Below are positions 55,844 through 64,000 of a stretch of DNA of 64,000 bases, one piece after another; within the stretch, counting starts at the first letter, position 1, and each line of letters begins with the position of its first letter. Under the pieces are notes generated by a model. The model saw nothing but the letters and a program-made list of their open reading frames with translations, was not told the DNA's origin and made no database searches. Made by a program: the position numbers and the translations under genes. The DNA comes from Pseudomonas haemolytica (GTDB taxonomy: Bacteria > Pseudomonadota > Gammaproteobacteria > Pseudomonadales > Pseudomonadaceae), in assembly GCF_009659625.1 (NCBI RefSeq), contig NZ_VOIW01000003.1, positions 310,001-374,000 on the forward strand, given 5' to 3'.

Positions 55844-57754
55844 ATGATCCGACTTCAAAGCCTAACATTACAGCGTGGCCCGCAACGTCTTCTTGAAGAC
55901 GCCGAGCTGACCCTGCACGCCGGTCACAAAGCCGGCCTGATCGGTGCCAACGGCGCCGGCAAATCCACGTTGTTCGCCTTGTTGCTGGGTGAGCTGACCC
56001 CGGATTCCGGGGACTGCCTGCTGCCGGCCGACTGGCGCATCGCCCATATGCGCCAAGAGATCGACACCCTGGACCGCATCGCGATCGATTACGTGCTCGA
56101 TGGCGACCTGCGCCTGCGCCAGGTGCAACACGATCTCGCCGAAGCCGAAAAAACCCAGGACGGTGCCGCCCAGGCCCGCCTGCACGCCGAGCTGGACAGT
56201 GCCGACGGCTACACCGCCGACGCCCGCGCCCGCAAGATGCTCGCCGGCCTTGGTTTTACCAACGAACAAATGGACCGCCCGGTCGCCGACTTCTCCGGTG
56301 GCTGGCGCATGCGCCTGAACCTGGCGCAGGCATTGATGTGCCCCTCGGATTTGCTGCTGCTCGACGAACCGACCAACCACTTGGACCTCGACGCGATCCT
56401 GTGGCTGGAAGACTTCCTCAAGAATTACCAGGGTACCTTGCTGTTGATTTCCCACGATCGGGATTTCCTCGACGCCGTGGTCGATAACATCGCCCACGTT
56501 GAACAGAAGAAAATCACCCTCTACCGTGGTGGCTATACCGCGTTCGAACGCGCCCGCGCCGAGCGCCTGGCCCAGCAGCAACAGGCCTACGAGAAGCAAC
56601 AGGCGCAACGTGCGCACATGGAAAGCTACATCGCCCGGTTCAAGGCCCAGGCCACCAAGGCCCGCCAGGCCCAGAGCCGGATCAAGGCTCTGGAGCGCAT
56701 GGAAGAGCTGTCGGCGGCCCACGTCGATTCGCCGTTCGACTTTGTATTCCGCGAGTCGGTGAAAATCTCCAGCCCGTTGCTGGACCTCTCGGATGCCCGC
56801 CTGGGCTACGGCGACAAAACCATCCTGGAGAAGGTCAAGCTGCAGCTGACGCCGGGGGCGCGCATCGGTTTGCTCGGCCCGAACGGCGCAGGCAAGTCGA
56901 CCCTGATCAAGAACCTCTCGGGCGAACTTGAACCTCTGTCGGGTCGCCTGACCCGTGGCGAGAACACGGTGGTGGGTTACTTCGCCCAACACCAATTGGA
57001 CTCGCTCGATTCCAAGGCCAGCCCGTTGTTGCACCTGCAACGCCTGGCGCCGACCGAACGTGAGCAGACCTTGCGCGACTTCCTCGGCGGTTTCGATTTC
57101 CGTGGTGCGCGCATCGACGAGCCAGTGCTGAATTTTTCCGGCGGTGAAAAAGCCCGACTGGCCCTGGCCCTGATCGCCTGGGACCGGCCGAACCTGCTGC
57201 TGCTCGACGAACCGACCAACCACCTGGACCTGGAAATGCGCCTGGCGCTGACCATGGCCCTGCAGGAATTCAGCGGTGCGGTATTGGTGGTGTCTCACGA
57301 TCGCCACTTGCTCAAGAGCACCACTGATAACTTCCTGCTGGTAGCCGACGGCAAAGTCGAAGAGTTCGATGGCGACCTGGATGACTACGCGCGCTGGCTG
57401 ACGGATTACCGTCTGCGCAATGCGCCGGCCAGCAACACCCCGGTCAACCCGGACAAGACCGACAAGAAAGCCCAGCGCCAGGCAGCCGCCGCGTTGCGCC
57501 AACAATTGGCGCCACACAAGCGAGAAGCCGACAAGCTGGAAGCCGAGCTGGGCAAGGTGCACGAGCGCCTGGCCAAGATCGAAACCAGCCTGGGTGACAG
57601 CGCGGTGTACGAGGCGGCGCGCAAGGATGAGCTGCGTGACCTGCTGGCCGAACAGGCCAAGCTGAAGGTGCGCGAAGGGCAGTTGGAGGAAACCTGGATG
57701 GAGGCCCTCGAAGTGCTTGAAACCCTGCAAGCGGAGCTGGAGGCGCTGTCCTGA
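55844..57754 (+). CDS. ABC-F family ATPase (YheS-like)
   Basis: The 636-residue soluble protein has two ATPase domains. Walker A is IGANGAGKST near residue 35 and GPNGAGKST near 346. Signatures are 'DFSGGWRMRLNLAQAL' and 'NFSGGEKARLALAL', and the Walker B segments are followed by 'DEPTNHLDL' in both. The linker between the domains and the charged coiled-coil C-terminus are typical of ABC-F proteins, which act on ribosomes rather than in transport. It ends within the start of the MscS-like gene. The long open frame upstream of 55844 is antisense to the TIGR02444 gene. Confidence 0.94.
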   Translation: MIRLQSLTLQRGPQRLLEDAELTLHAGHKAGLIGANGAGKSTLFALLLGELTPDSGDCLLPADWRIAHMRQEIDTLDRIAIDYVLDGDLRLRQVQHDLAEAEKTQDGAAQARLHAELDSADGYTADARARKMLAGLGFTNEQMDRPVADFSGGWRMRLNLAQALMCPSDLLLLDEPTNHLDLDAILWLEDFLKNYQGTLLLISHDRDFLDAVVDNIAHVEQKKITLYRGGYTAFERARAERLAQQQQAYEKQQAQRAHMESYIARFKAQATKARQAQSRIKALERMEELSAAHVDSPFDFVFRESVKISSPLLDLSDARLGYGDKTILEKVKLQLTPGARIGLLGPNGAGKSTLIKNLSGELEPLSGRLTRGENTVVGYFAQHQLDSLDSKASPLLHLQRLAPTEREQTLRDFLGGFDFRGARIDEPVLNFSGGEKARLALALIAWDRPNLLLLDEPTNHLDLEMRLALTMALQEFSGAVLVVSHDRHLLKSTTDNFLLVADGKVEEFDGDLDDYARWLTDYRLRNAPASNTPVNPDKTDKKAQRQAAAALRQQLAPHKREADKLEAELGKVHERLAKIETSLGDSAVYEAARKDELRDLLAEQAKLKVREGQLEETWMEALEVLETLQAELEALS

Positions 57755-58326
57755 TGGAAGCGTTGCAACTGCCCGTACCGGCGCAATGGGTCGAGCCCGT
57801 ATGGATTGGCGTGCAAATCCTGCTGATCCTGCTGGCCGGCTACCTGGCCCAGCGATTCGTCGCCAAAGGCCTGACTCGCCTGGGTGAGCGCTACCCGTTC
57901 CCGCCGCAATTGCTGATGCCCCTGCGCGGCGGCTTGCGCTGGCTGATCATGGGCAGTGCGCTGATCTTTGTGCTGGGTCGCCTGGGGGTGTCCGCCACGG
58001 TGTTGTGGACGGCACTGTCAGGGTTTGTCGCGGTGGCGGCAGTGGCGTTCTTTGCCATGTGGTCGGTGCTGTCCAACCTGTTGTGCGCGATCCTGATCTT
58101 CACCGTCGGGCCGTTTCGCCTTGGCGATATCGTCGAACTGGTGGACACCGTCGACAAACCCGGCGTGAAGGGCCGGGTCGTGGCGATCAACCTGCTCTAC
58201 ACCACGTTGATTGAAGTCGAGGAAGCCGGCACCAGTAGCGCGATGGTGCAGGTGCCTAACAGTATGTTCTTCCAGCGTTCGGTGCGGCGTTGGCCAGGAA
58301 CCCACGTGTTCCCGGGCGACCGCTAG
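57754..58326 (+). CDS. Small MscS-like mechanosensitive channel domain protein
   Basis: The 190-residue protein has about three membrane helices and the start of an MscS beta-domain ('FRLGDIVELVDTVDKPGVKGRVVAINLLYTTLIEVEEAGTSSAMVQVPNSMFFQRSVRRWPG'). It has no large C-terminal cage, so it is shorter than MscS (286). The pore helix has 'ALSGFVAVAAVAFFAMWSVLSNLLCAI'. Its ATG overlaps the stop of the ABC-F gene, so the two are co-translated. Channel function is likely but unproven. Confidence 0.83.
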   Translation: MEALQLPVPAQWVEPVWIGVQILLILLAGYLAQRFVAKGLTRLGERYPFPPQLLMPLRGGLRWLIMGSALIFVLGRLGVSATVLWTALSGFVAVAAVAFFAMWSVLSNLLCAILIFTVGPFRLGDIVELVDTVDKPGVKGRVVAINLLYTTLIEVEEAGTSSAMVQVPNSMFFQRSVRRWPGTHVFPGDR

Positions 58327-58414
58327 CGTTTACATCTTGTAAAAATCTATAGCCAGCCTTTGGTCGGTGGAGTTAGCTTAAGGCATAACCGCTAACTCCC
58401 TTCTGAGGTGCGCA

Positions 58415-59047
58415 ATGGCTCTCGATACTTGGCTGGCCTTTTTCCTGGCCAGTTGGATCATTTCCCTTTCCCCTGGCGCTGGTGCCATCGCCTCGATGTC
58501 CAGCGGCCTGCAATATGGTTTTGTGCGCGGCTATTGGAACGCCATCGGCCTGCAACTGGGCCTGGCGATGCAGATCGCCGTGGTGGCCGGTGGCTTGGGC
58601 GCGATTCTGGCGGCATCGTCTACCGCGTTCTATGCAATCAAATGGTTTGGCGTGGCCTACCTGGTGTACCTGGCCATCAAGCAATGGCGTGCCTTGCCCA
58701 TGGACATGACCGATGACGCCGCCGTGCGTCCGATCGGCAAGCCAATGGCGATGATGTTCCGGGGCTTCCTGGTCAACGCCAGCAACCCCAAGGCCTTGGT
58801 GTTCATGCTGGCGGTGCTGCCGCAGTTCGTGAACCCGCAGGCCCCGCTGTTGATTCAGTACCTGATCCTCGGTGCGACCATGATCAGCGTCGATATGATC
58901 GTGATGGCGGGGTACACAGGGTTGGCGTCGAAAGTCTTGCGCCTGTTGCGTACGCCTAAACAGCAGAAACGCGTGAACCGAACCTTTGCAGGTTTGTTCG
59001 TAGGTGCGGCGGGCTTCCTCGCCAGCCTGCACCGCGCTACGGCATAA
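58415..59047 (+). CDS. LysE family amino-acid exporter
   Basis: The 210-residue protein has about six helices and the LysE/RhtB pattern: 'SWIISLSPGAGAIASMSSGLQYGFVRGYWNAIGLQLGLAMQ', 'FGVAYLVYLAIKQWRA' and 'FLVNASNPKALVFMLAVLPQFV'. It should export an amino acid or homoserine lactone-like compound; specificity is unknown. A GAGGTG site lies before the ATG. A REP element follows. Confidence 0.9.
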   Translation: MALDTWLAFFLASWIISLSPGAGAIASMSSGLQYGFVRGYWNAIGLQLGLAMQIAVVAGGLGAILAASSTAFYAIKWFGVAYLVYLAIKQWRALPMDMTDDAAVRPIGKPMAMMFRGFLVNASNPKALVFMLAVLPQFVNPQAPLLIQYLILGATMISVDMIVMAGYTGLASKVLRLLRTPKQQKRVNRTFAGLFVGAAGFLASLHRATA

Positions 59048-59068
59048 CTGAAGAAACCAAATCAAAAT

Positions 59069-59154
59069 GTGGGAGGGGGCTTGCTCCCGATGGCGGTGTA
59101 TCAGCTTAGAAATTTTTGGCTGACACACTTTATCGGGAGCAAGCCCCCTCCCAC
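59069..59154. repeat. REP inverted pair (REPIN)
   Basis: GTGGGAGGGGGCTTGCTCCC and its inverted partner flank a spacer, between the LysE and FTR1 genes. Confidence 0.85.
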
Positions 59155-59247
59155 ATTGGTTTTGTGGTGATATGAAATAACACCTTGAGTCGAACCCGCT
59201 AAAGCTCAACAATAGTGTTACTTCGTATTTCCACTTGAGATTCATTC

Positions 59248-61143
59248 ATGACCGCCCCTTTCCGCTTTCTCGCCTGGCTGGTGTTGCCGGCGTTGATGTC
59301 GTGCAGCTTCAATCTGTTGGCCGCGACCGCCGAGGGCGCGCCACAAGCCCTGCATTTGCTGGACTATATTGGCGCCGACTACCCACCGACGGTAGAGGCG
59401 GGCAAGGTGGTGGACGACTCGGAATACCGTGAGCAAGTGGAGTTTCTCGGGGTGTTGCAAGGCTTGGTGGCTGATTTGCCGGATAAGCCCGAGCGCGCCG
59501 AGCTGGTAACGGGTGTTGATGAATTGCTGGCAGCGGTCAGTGCCCACCAGGACGGCGCGAGCGTAGCCCGCCAGGCCCGTCAGTTGGGCGCCAAGCTGGC
59601 CGTGGCGTATGAAGTCAGCCAGGCGCCTGCCATCACGCCAGACCCTACCCGCGGCGCGCCGCTCTACGCCCAGCACTGTTCGGTCTGTCACGGTAATGCC
59701 GGCGCCGGTGATGGCCCTGCGGGAGTGGGCCTCACACCGCCACCCGCTAACCTGCGCGATGCTGCACGCCTGGACCGCTTAAGCCTGTATGCGATCTACA
59801 ACACCCTTGGGCTGGGTGTCGAAGGCACGGATATGCCGTCATTCGCCGATCAACTGGACGACCGCCAGCGCTGGGACTTGGCAACCTACATCGCCGGTTT
59901 CACCGCCGACCCGGCTGCCGCCAAAAGCGAACGGGCGTTCAATCTCGCCGACCTGGCACGCCAAACCCCCAATGAAGTGCTCGCCGCCGACGGCCCGGCT
60001 GCTGCCGCGACTTTCCGCGCCCAGCGTGCACAGCCGCCGCAGGTCCAGCGGGGCCCCGCGCAGTTGCTCGACTACACCGCCGCCACCCTGGACAAGAGCC
60101 TTGCCGCCTTCCGCAACGGCGACCACGAGCAGGCCTACGACCTGTCGGTCGCCGCTTACCTGGAAGGTTTCGAGCTGGTGGAAAGCTCCCTGGATAACGT
60201 CGACGCCAATGTGCGCAAAGACACCGAGAAAGCCCTGATGGCCTACCGGCAATCGTTGCAGGACGGCTTGCCTATCGAGCAGGTGCAGCAGCGCCTGGAC
60301 GTAGCCAAGGGCAAACTCACCGAATCTGCCGGCTTGCTGGGCGGCGATGGCCTGAGCTGGTCGTTGAGCTACATCTCCGGTTTGCTGATCCTGCTGCGCG
60401 AAGGTCTGGAAGCGATTCTGGTGCTGGCGGCGATCCTCGCCTTCCTGCGTAACACCGGCCAGCAATCGGCGGTGCGCAGCGTCAATATCGGCTGGGGCTT
60501 GGCGCTGTTGGCCGGCTTGGCCACCTGGGCCCTGGCGGCATATGTGATTGACGTCAGCGGCGCCCAGCGCGAATTGCTTGAAGGCTGCACAGCGTTGTTC
60601 GCCAGCGTGATGGTGTTGTGGCTCGGTGTCTGGATGCACGACCGGCGCCACGCGGCCGCCTGGCAGGACTACATCAAGAGCAGCCTGGTGGGCGGCGGTG
60701 GGCGTTTCGGTTTTGCGGTGCTGGCGTTCTTCTCGGTGTACCGCGAACTGTTCGAAGTGATCCTGTTCTACGAAACCCTATGGCTGCAAGCCGGCCCAGC
60801 CGGGCATAACGCGGTATTGGCGGGTGGCGCCACGGCGCTGGTGTTGCTGGTGGGTTTGGCCTGGGTGATCCTGCGCGGTTCGGCGAAGCTGCCGCTGGCG
60901 CTGTTCTTCGGCATCAACGCCGCGTTGCTGTGTGCGCTGTCGGTGGTGTTTGCCGGGCACGGTGTCAAGGCATTGCAGGAAGCGGGCATCTTCGGTACAC
61001 GGCCGGTGGCATTCTTTGACTTCGACTGGCTGGGTATCCACGCCGATGCGTACTCGTTGGGTGCGCAAGCTGTGGCGATCCTGGCAATTGTGGTGCTGTA
61101 CGGTCGTAGCCGGCTGGCTGAAAAGCGCCGGGTGGCGGCATAA
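59248..61143 (+). CDS. Cytochrome c / FTR1 iron permease fusion protein
   Basis: The 631-residue protein has a signal peptide and a periplasmic c-type heme domain with C144-S-V-C147-H148 (HCSVCHGNAGAGDGPAG). From about residue 370 there is a seven-helix FTR1/EfeU permease with both iron motifs, R384-E-G-L-E and 'YRELFE' (R-E-x-x-E). FTR1 permeases take up iron after ferrous oxidation by a partner, and the attached heme domain could accept that electron. No EfeO or EfeB genes are adjacent. No Fur box was recognised in the 93 bases upstream of the start. The next gene follows after 1 base. Confidence 0.9.
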   Translation: MTAPFRFLAWLVLPALMSCSFNLLAATAEGAPQALHLLDYIGADYPPTVEAGKVVDDSEYREQVEFLGVLQGLVADLPDKPERAELVTGVDELLAAVSAHQDGASVARQARQLGAKLAVAYEVSQAPAITPDPTRGAPLYAQHCSVCHGNAGAGDGPAGVGLTPPPANLRDAARLDRLSLYAIYNTLGLGVEGTDMPSFADQLDDRQRWDLATYIAGFTADPAAAKSERAFNLADLARQTPNEVLAADGPAAAATFRAQRAQPPQVQRGPAQLLDYTAATLDKSLAAFRNGDHEQAYDLSVAAYLEGFELVESSLDNVDANVRKDTEKALMAYRQSLQDGLPIEQVQQRLDVAKGKLTESAGLLGGDGLSWSLSYISGLLILLREGLEAILVLAAILAFLRNTGQQSAVRSVNIGWGLALLAGLATWALAAYVIDVSGAQRELLEGCTALFASVMVLWLGVWMHDRRHAAAWQDYIKSSLVGGGGRFGFAVLAFFSVYRELFEVILFYETLWLQAGPAGHNAVLAGGATALVLLVGLAWVILRGSAKLPLALFFGINAALLCALSVVFAGHGVKALQEAGIFGTRPVAFFDFDWLGIHADAYSLGAQAVAILAIVVLYGRSRLAEKRRVAA

Positions 61144-61144
61144 C

Positions 61145-61600
61145 ATGCGGGTGTGGATAGACGCTGATGCCTGCCCTCGGGCGGCCAAGGACCAAGTGGT
61201 GAAGTTCGCCCTCAAGCGTCAGTTCGAGGTGGTGCTGGTGGCCGGGCAGAGCCAGATCAAGCCGAGCTTTTCCTGTGTGAAACTGATCGTGGTGCCCAGC
61301 GGCCCGGATGCGGCCGATGATTACCTGGTTGAGCACGCCGTGCCCGGCGAACTGGTGATTTGCAGCGACGTGCCGCTGGCCGACCGGCTGGTGAAGAAGG
61401 GCGTCACGGCCCTTGACCCAAGGGGTAAGGAGTTCAGCCCGGCGAACATGAGCGAGCGCTTGGCGGTGCGTAACCTGTTCACCGATCTGCGTGAGCAAGG
61501 CCAGATGGGCGGCGGGCCACCGCCCCATGGGGAAAAGGACAAGCAGGCGTTTGCCAACTCGTTGGATCGCCTGCTGACCCGCTTGATGAAGCCTCTGTAG
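61145..61600 (+). CDS. UPF0178 (YaiI/YqxD) family protein
   Basis: The 151-residue protein starts MRVWIDADACPRAAKDQVVKFA and has 'VICSDVPLADRLVKKG', 'ALDPRGKEFSPANMSERLAVRNLFTDLRE' and 'GGGPPPHGEKDKQAFANSLD', the full UPF0178 pattern. The DADACP and SDVPLAD motifs suggest a PIN-like nuclease fold, but activity is not established. It starts 1 base after the FTR1 fusion stop, so it is co-transcribed. Confidence 0.88.
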   Translation: MRVWIDADACPRAAKDQVVKFALKRQFEVVLVAGQSQIKPSFSCVKLIVVPSGPDAADDYLVEHAVPGELVICSDVPLADRLVKKGVTALDPRGKEFSPANMSERLAVRNLFTDLREQGQMGGGPPPHGEKDKQAFANSLDRLLTRLMKPL

Positions 61601-61624
61601 GAGCGAGCTAGCTCGCTCCTACAG
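61595..61624. repeat. Perfect 30-bp palindrome at the end of the UPF0178 gene
   Basis: CTGTAGGAGCGAGCT is followed directly by its exact reverse complement. The left arm contains the TAG stop codon of the gene. The core is related to short REP-like GTAGGAGCGAGC elements of pseudomonads. It may stop transcription between the two convergent genes. Confidence 0.8.
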
Positions 61625-61634
61625 AAAGAGGGTG

Positions 61635-62300
61635 TCAGTCATTTTCGTGAGTCAGTTCAAGCACCCGATCCACCAGCTTGTTGATGCCTGAAGCGACCTC
61701 ACTGATGTTTTTGCCGAGCATATACGCCGGCGTACTTACCAGTTTGCGCGCCTTGTCCTCGACGATATCGTCCACCGCGCATTCGTGGTGGGTGGCGCCC
61801 ATCTTGTCCAAGGCTGCCGCTGTGTCGGCATCATTGCCGATGGTGCAGGTCACGCCAGGGCCGTAGATCTTCGCGGCCAGGGCCGGTGAGATGCAGATCA
61901 GCCCTATCGGCTTGCCGGCTTCGGCAAATGCTTCGGCCAGTTCAAGGACTTGCGGGTTGACGCTGCAACCGGCGCCTTCCACAGCGAAGTTCGACAGGTT
62001 CTTCGCCGCCCCAAACCCGCCGGGCACGATCAGCGCATCGAAGTCGGCTGCGTTGGCCTCGCTGATGTCCTTCACTGCACCGCGGGCGATACGCGCCGAC
62101 TCCACCAGTACGTTGCGCGATTCAGGCATTTCCTCGCCCGTGAGGTGGTTGATCACATGCAATTGCGGGATATTCGGTGCAAAGCATTCGACTTGAGCGC
62201 CGCGCTGGTCCAGGCGCAACAGGGTGATCACGCTTTCATGGATTTCTGCGCCGTCGTATACGCCACAGCCGGAAAGGATCACTGCAATTTTTTTGCTCAT
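61635..62300 (-). CDS. elbB: Isoprenoid biosynthesis glyoxalase ElbB
   Basis: The 221-residue DJ-1/PfpI-type protein reads 'KIAVILSGCGVYDGAEIHESVITLLRLDQRGAQVECFAPN', with the nucleophile-type cysteine in 'IGLICISPALAAKIYGPG'. ElbB has glyoxalase III-like activity on glyoxal and was linked to isoprenoid synthesis in E. coli. The ATG at 62300 has AGGAG 8 bases upstream; the ATG at 62306 is too close to that site. Confidence 0.92.
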   Translation of the reverse strand: MSKKIAVILSGCGVYDGAEIHESVITLLRLDQRGAQVECFAPNIPQLHVINHLTGEEMPESRNVLVESARIARGAVKDISEANAADFDALIVPGGFGAAKNLSNFAVEGAGCSVNPQVLELAEAFAEAGKPIGLICISPALAAKIYGPGVTCTIGNDADTAAALDKMGATHHECAVDDIVEDKARKLVSTPAYMLGKNISEVASGINKLVDRVLELTHEND

Positions 62301-62415
62301 GGGCATTTCTCCTGATTCATGGCGTTAAATGTCTACTAATTTGTAACCTGTTGCCAATGGGATCTCACGTCGCTGCACCTAATCTTGATGTAACAAAAAT
62401 AGACCGGACTAGCCC

Positions 62416-63651
62416 ATGGACTTCGTGCCTTACGCGGTACCGTTTTTCATCGCCCTGATCGTGGTTGAACTGCTGGCCGACCGTTGGCGCGGCGCACGCA
62501 ACTATCGGGTGGCAGATGCCATCAACAGTCTCAGCACCGGCGTGCTGTCCACCACTACCGGGTTGCTGACCAAGGGTGTGGGCTTGCTGACCTACGCATT
62601 CGCCCTCAAGCACTTGGCACTGATCCAGTTGTCGGCCCAGAGTGCCTGGACCTGGGTGTTCGCCTTCGTGTTCTATGACTTCTGCTACTACTGGCTGCAT
62701 CGTATGGGGCATGAGCGCAATATTCTCTGGGCCGCACACTCTGTGCACCACCAGAGCGAGGAGTACAACCTCACCACCGCCTTGCGCCAGACCAGCACCG
62801 GTTTCCTGCTGAGCTGGATCTTCTACCTGCCCCTGGCCGTGGTCGGCGTGCCGCTGGTGGTGTTTATCAGCGTGGCGTCGCTCAACCTGCTGTATCAATT
62901 CTGGGTACATACCCGCCACGTGCCCAAGCTTGGCTGGTTCGAGTGGTTCTTCGTCACGCCTTCCAATCATCGGGCCCACCATGCACAGAACGCTCTCTAC
63001 ATGGATCGCAACTACGGCGGGGTGTTCATTATTTGGGACCGGCTGTTCGGTACTTTCCAAGAGGAAGACGACAACGAGCCGGTGATCTTCGGTGTGACCA
63101 CGCCCCTGGCCAGTTGGAACCCGCTGTGGGCCAACCTGCAGTTTTATGCGCAGTTATGGAGTGACGCCAGGCGCACTGAAAGCAGATGGGACAAGTTGCG
63201 CATCTGGTTCATGCGCACCGGCTGGCGCCCGGCGGACGTCAAAGCCAAGTACCCGATGGCCAAGCCGGACCTGAGCCAGTTCCGCAAATTCGAGGTACCG
63301 TTGGATACGCGGCAACAGCTGTACATCGCTTTGCAATTTGCGGCGTACGTAGGGTTGGGTAGCTACTTGATGAATTTCGGCGAGAGGCTGCCCATGGCGG
63401 CGCTGGTCGTCGGCTGGGGAGCGATGGCGCTGGGCCTGTTTACCTTGGGGGTGGCGCTGGAGAATCGCCCGTGGGGGTTGAAGGCGGAGCTGGCGCGCCT
63501 GGCGCTGAACGTGCCGCTGGTATGGCTGGCGCCGTTGGTCGGGCTGTGGCCCGCCAGCAACCTGGGCTGGCTGGCCCTGGCGAGCTACAGCCTGCTCAGC
63601 GTGATCGGCCTCTACTGTTGCAGAAGCCGGCTTACTCGATTGGTGTCTTAG
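62416..63651 (+). CDS. Sterol desaturase/fatty acid hydroxylase family membrane protein
   Basis: The 411-residue membrane protein has the di-iron histidine boxes in order: 'HRMGHERN', 'HSVHHQSEEYN' and 'NHRAHHAQN', between hydrophobic segments. The C-terminal 100 residues add further helices. The family oxidises lipid C-H bonds with two iron atoms and oxygen; bacterial substrates are mostly unknown. Its 3' end overlaps the convergent dedA-family gene by 20 bases. Confidence 0.9.
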   Translation: MDFVPYAVPFFIALIVVELLADRWRGARNYRVADAINSLSTGVLSTTTGLLTKGVGLLTYAFALKHLALIQLSAQSAWTWVFAFVFYDFCYYWLHRMGHERNILWAAHSVHHQSEEYNLTTALRQTSTGFLLSWIFYLPLAVVGVPLVVFISVASLNLLYQFWVHTRHVPKLGWFEWFFVTPSNHRAHHAQNALYMDRNYGGVFIIWDRLFGTFQEEDDNEPVIFGVTTPLASWNPLWANLQFYAQLWSDARRTESRWDKLRIWFMRTGWRPADVKAKYPMAKPDLSQFRKFEVPLDTRQQLYIALQFAAYVGLGSYLMNFGERLPMAALVVGWGAMALGLFTLGVALENRPWGLKAELARLALNVPLVWLAPLVGLWPASNLGWLALASYSLLSVIGLYCCRSRLTRLVS

Positions 63652-64000
63652 GTGGTTCGACCGGGGCTGGTTCGGCGGCAAGTCGAGCCTTGGCCTCGGC
63701 ACACGCCTCGCGGGCGATACGGGCATTCTTGAAGCGGCGTCGCAACCACAGGCCCAAGCCCAGCACCAGCAACGCGCCCAGCACCCACAATTCGTATTTC
63801 TTGACGCTGCCGAGCATGCCTTCCAGTACCGCGCCGAAGTGGTAGGCCGCAGCCCCCAACGCAGCGGCCCAGATCGCCGCACCGATACCGTTGAGGATCA
63901 GGTAACGCATCGGCGGGTAGCCGGACAGGCCGATCGCCACGGGCATCACCGTGCGCAAGCCGTAGACGAACCGGAAGCTCAGTACCCAGATATCCGGATG
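63632..64000 (-). CDS. DedA family membrane protein, C-terminal part (5' end outside window)
   Basis: The visible 122 residues run from the right edge through 'HPDIWVLSFRFVYGLRTVMP', then 'VAIGLSGYPPMRYLILNGIGAAIWAAALG' and a last helix, ending in a charged and proline-rich tail. The 'FRFV-x-G-R' motif and glycine pattern are typical of DedA/SNARE-associated membrane proteins, which act in lipid flipping and membrane-potential upkeep. The frame is open to the window edge on the minus strand, so the start is not visible. Confidence 0.88.
   Translation of the reverse strand, partial: HPDIWVLSFRFVYGLRTVMPVAIGLSGYPPMRYLILNGIGAAIWAAALGAAAYHFGAVLEGMLGSVKKYELWVLGALLVLGLGLWLRRRFKNARIAREACAEAKARLAAEPAPVEPPKTPIE

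Overview
The window is about 64 kb of high-GC chromosome from a fluorescent pseudomonad, most likely the Pseudomonas fluorescens group. The evidence is the gene order rpmB-rpmG, dadA-ridA-dadX-pauR, cyc5, xpt-rep, comM-ubiK-glnK-amtB, sutA, xerC-dapF-lysA-lppL-cyaY-rnk-cyaA, argH-algR-hemCDXY-dsbB-algQ-FKBP-algP. As I remember it, this is the order of the P. aeruginosa radC-to-algP chromosomal segment. The REP-type inverted repeats (GTGGGAGSGGGCTTGC...) are also typical of P. fluorescens. Both window ends cut genes: radC on the left and a dedA-family gene on the right. I saw no tRNA, rRNA, transposase, prophage, integrative element or CRISPR array.

Layout. 1-2.1 kb: radC end and a DppA-type peptide-binding lipoprotein-like receptor. 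2.1-2.8 kb: ribosomal proteins L28 and L33. 2.8-16 kb: amine and amino-acid catabolism: a cupin protein, aldehyde dehydrogenase pauC, an MFS pump, a phospholipase-D lipoprotein, a MocR/DUF1127 divergent pair, oxidase pauB4, a cysteine-cluster protein, the Lrp-type regulator with dadA-ridA-dadX, the XRE-cupin repressor pauR and cytochrome c5. 16-31 kb: an acetyl-CoA hydrolase/transferase family enzyme, xpt, rep helicase, a c-di-GMP phosphodiesterase with a Pho-box-like promoter, a MATE/LysR pair, a chemoreceptor with a sigma-28-like promoter, an orphan ABC membrane domain divergent from a TetR regulator, comM and ubiK. 31-34.4 kb: glnK-amtB nitrogen module, yjbQ and sutA. 34.5-43.3 kb: the minus-strand lppL-lysA-dapF-DUF484-xerC-HAD operon, cyaY, DUF1289, rnk with an attenuator-like leader, and class I adenylate cyclase. 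43.4-46.4 kb: two small conserved proteins, a GST and argH. 46.6-51.9 kb: a decayed algZ remnant, algR and hemCDXY. 52-55.8 kb: dsbB-type gene, algQ, an FKBP isomerase, the 39-bp-repeat gene algP and a TIGR02444 protein. 55.8-64 kb: ABC-F ATPase, MscS-like channel, LysE exporter, cytochrome-c/FTR1 iron permease fusion, UPF0178, elbB, sterol desaturase family protein and a partial DedA protein.

How the genes work together. pauB4, pauC and pauR belong to the gamma-glutamylated polyamine route, and dadRAX degrades alanine. glnK-amtB, algR/algQ/algP, sutA, cyaA and the phosphodiesterase form a dense set of global regulators. Heme genes sit directly behind algR.

The window is mostly conserved core genome, and I found no clear new multi-gene system. 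The observations most worth checking are: (1) the kinase gene algZ appears reduced to a frameshifted, internally deleted remnant while its response regulator algR is intact; (2) three TTGTCAT repeats at exact 11-bp spacing with a matching -10 lie in front of the c-di-GMP phosphodiesterase; (3) four related boxes lie between the MocR and DUF1127 genes; (4) two 16-bp palindromes 22 bp apart lie between the orphan ABC membrane domain and the TetR gene.
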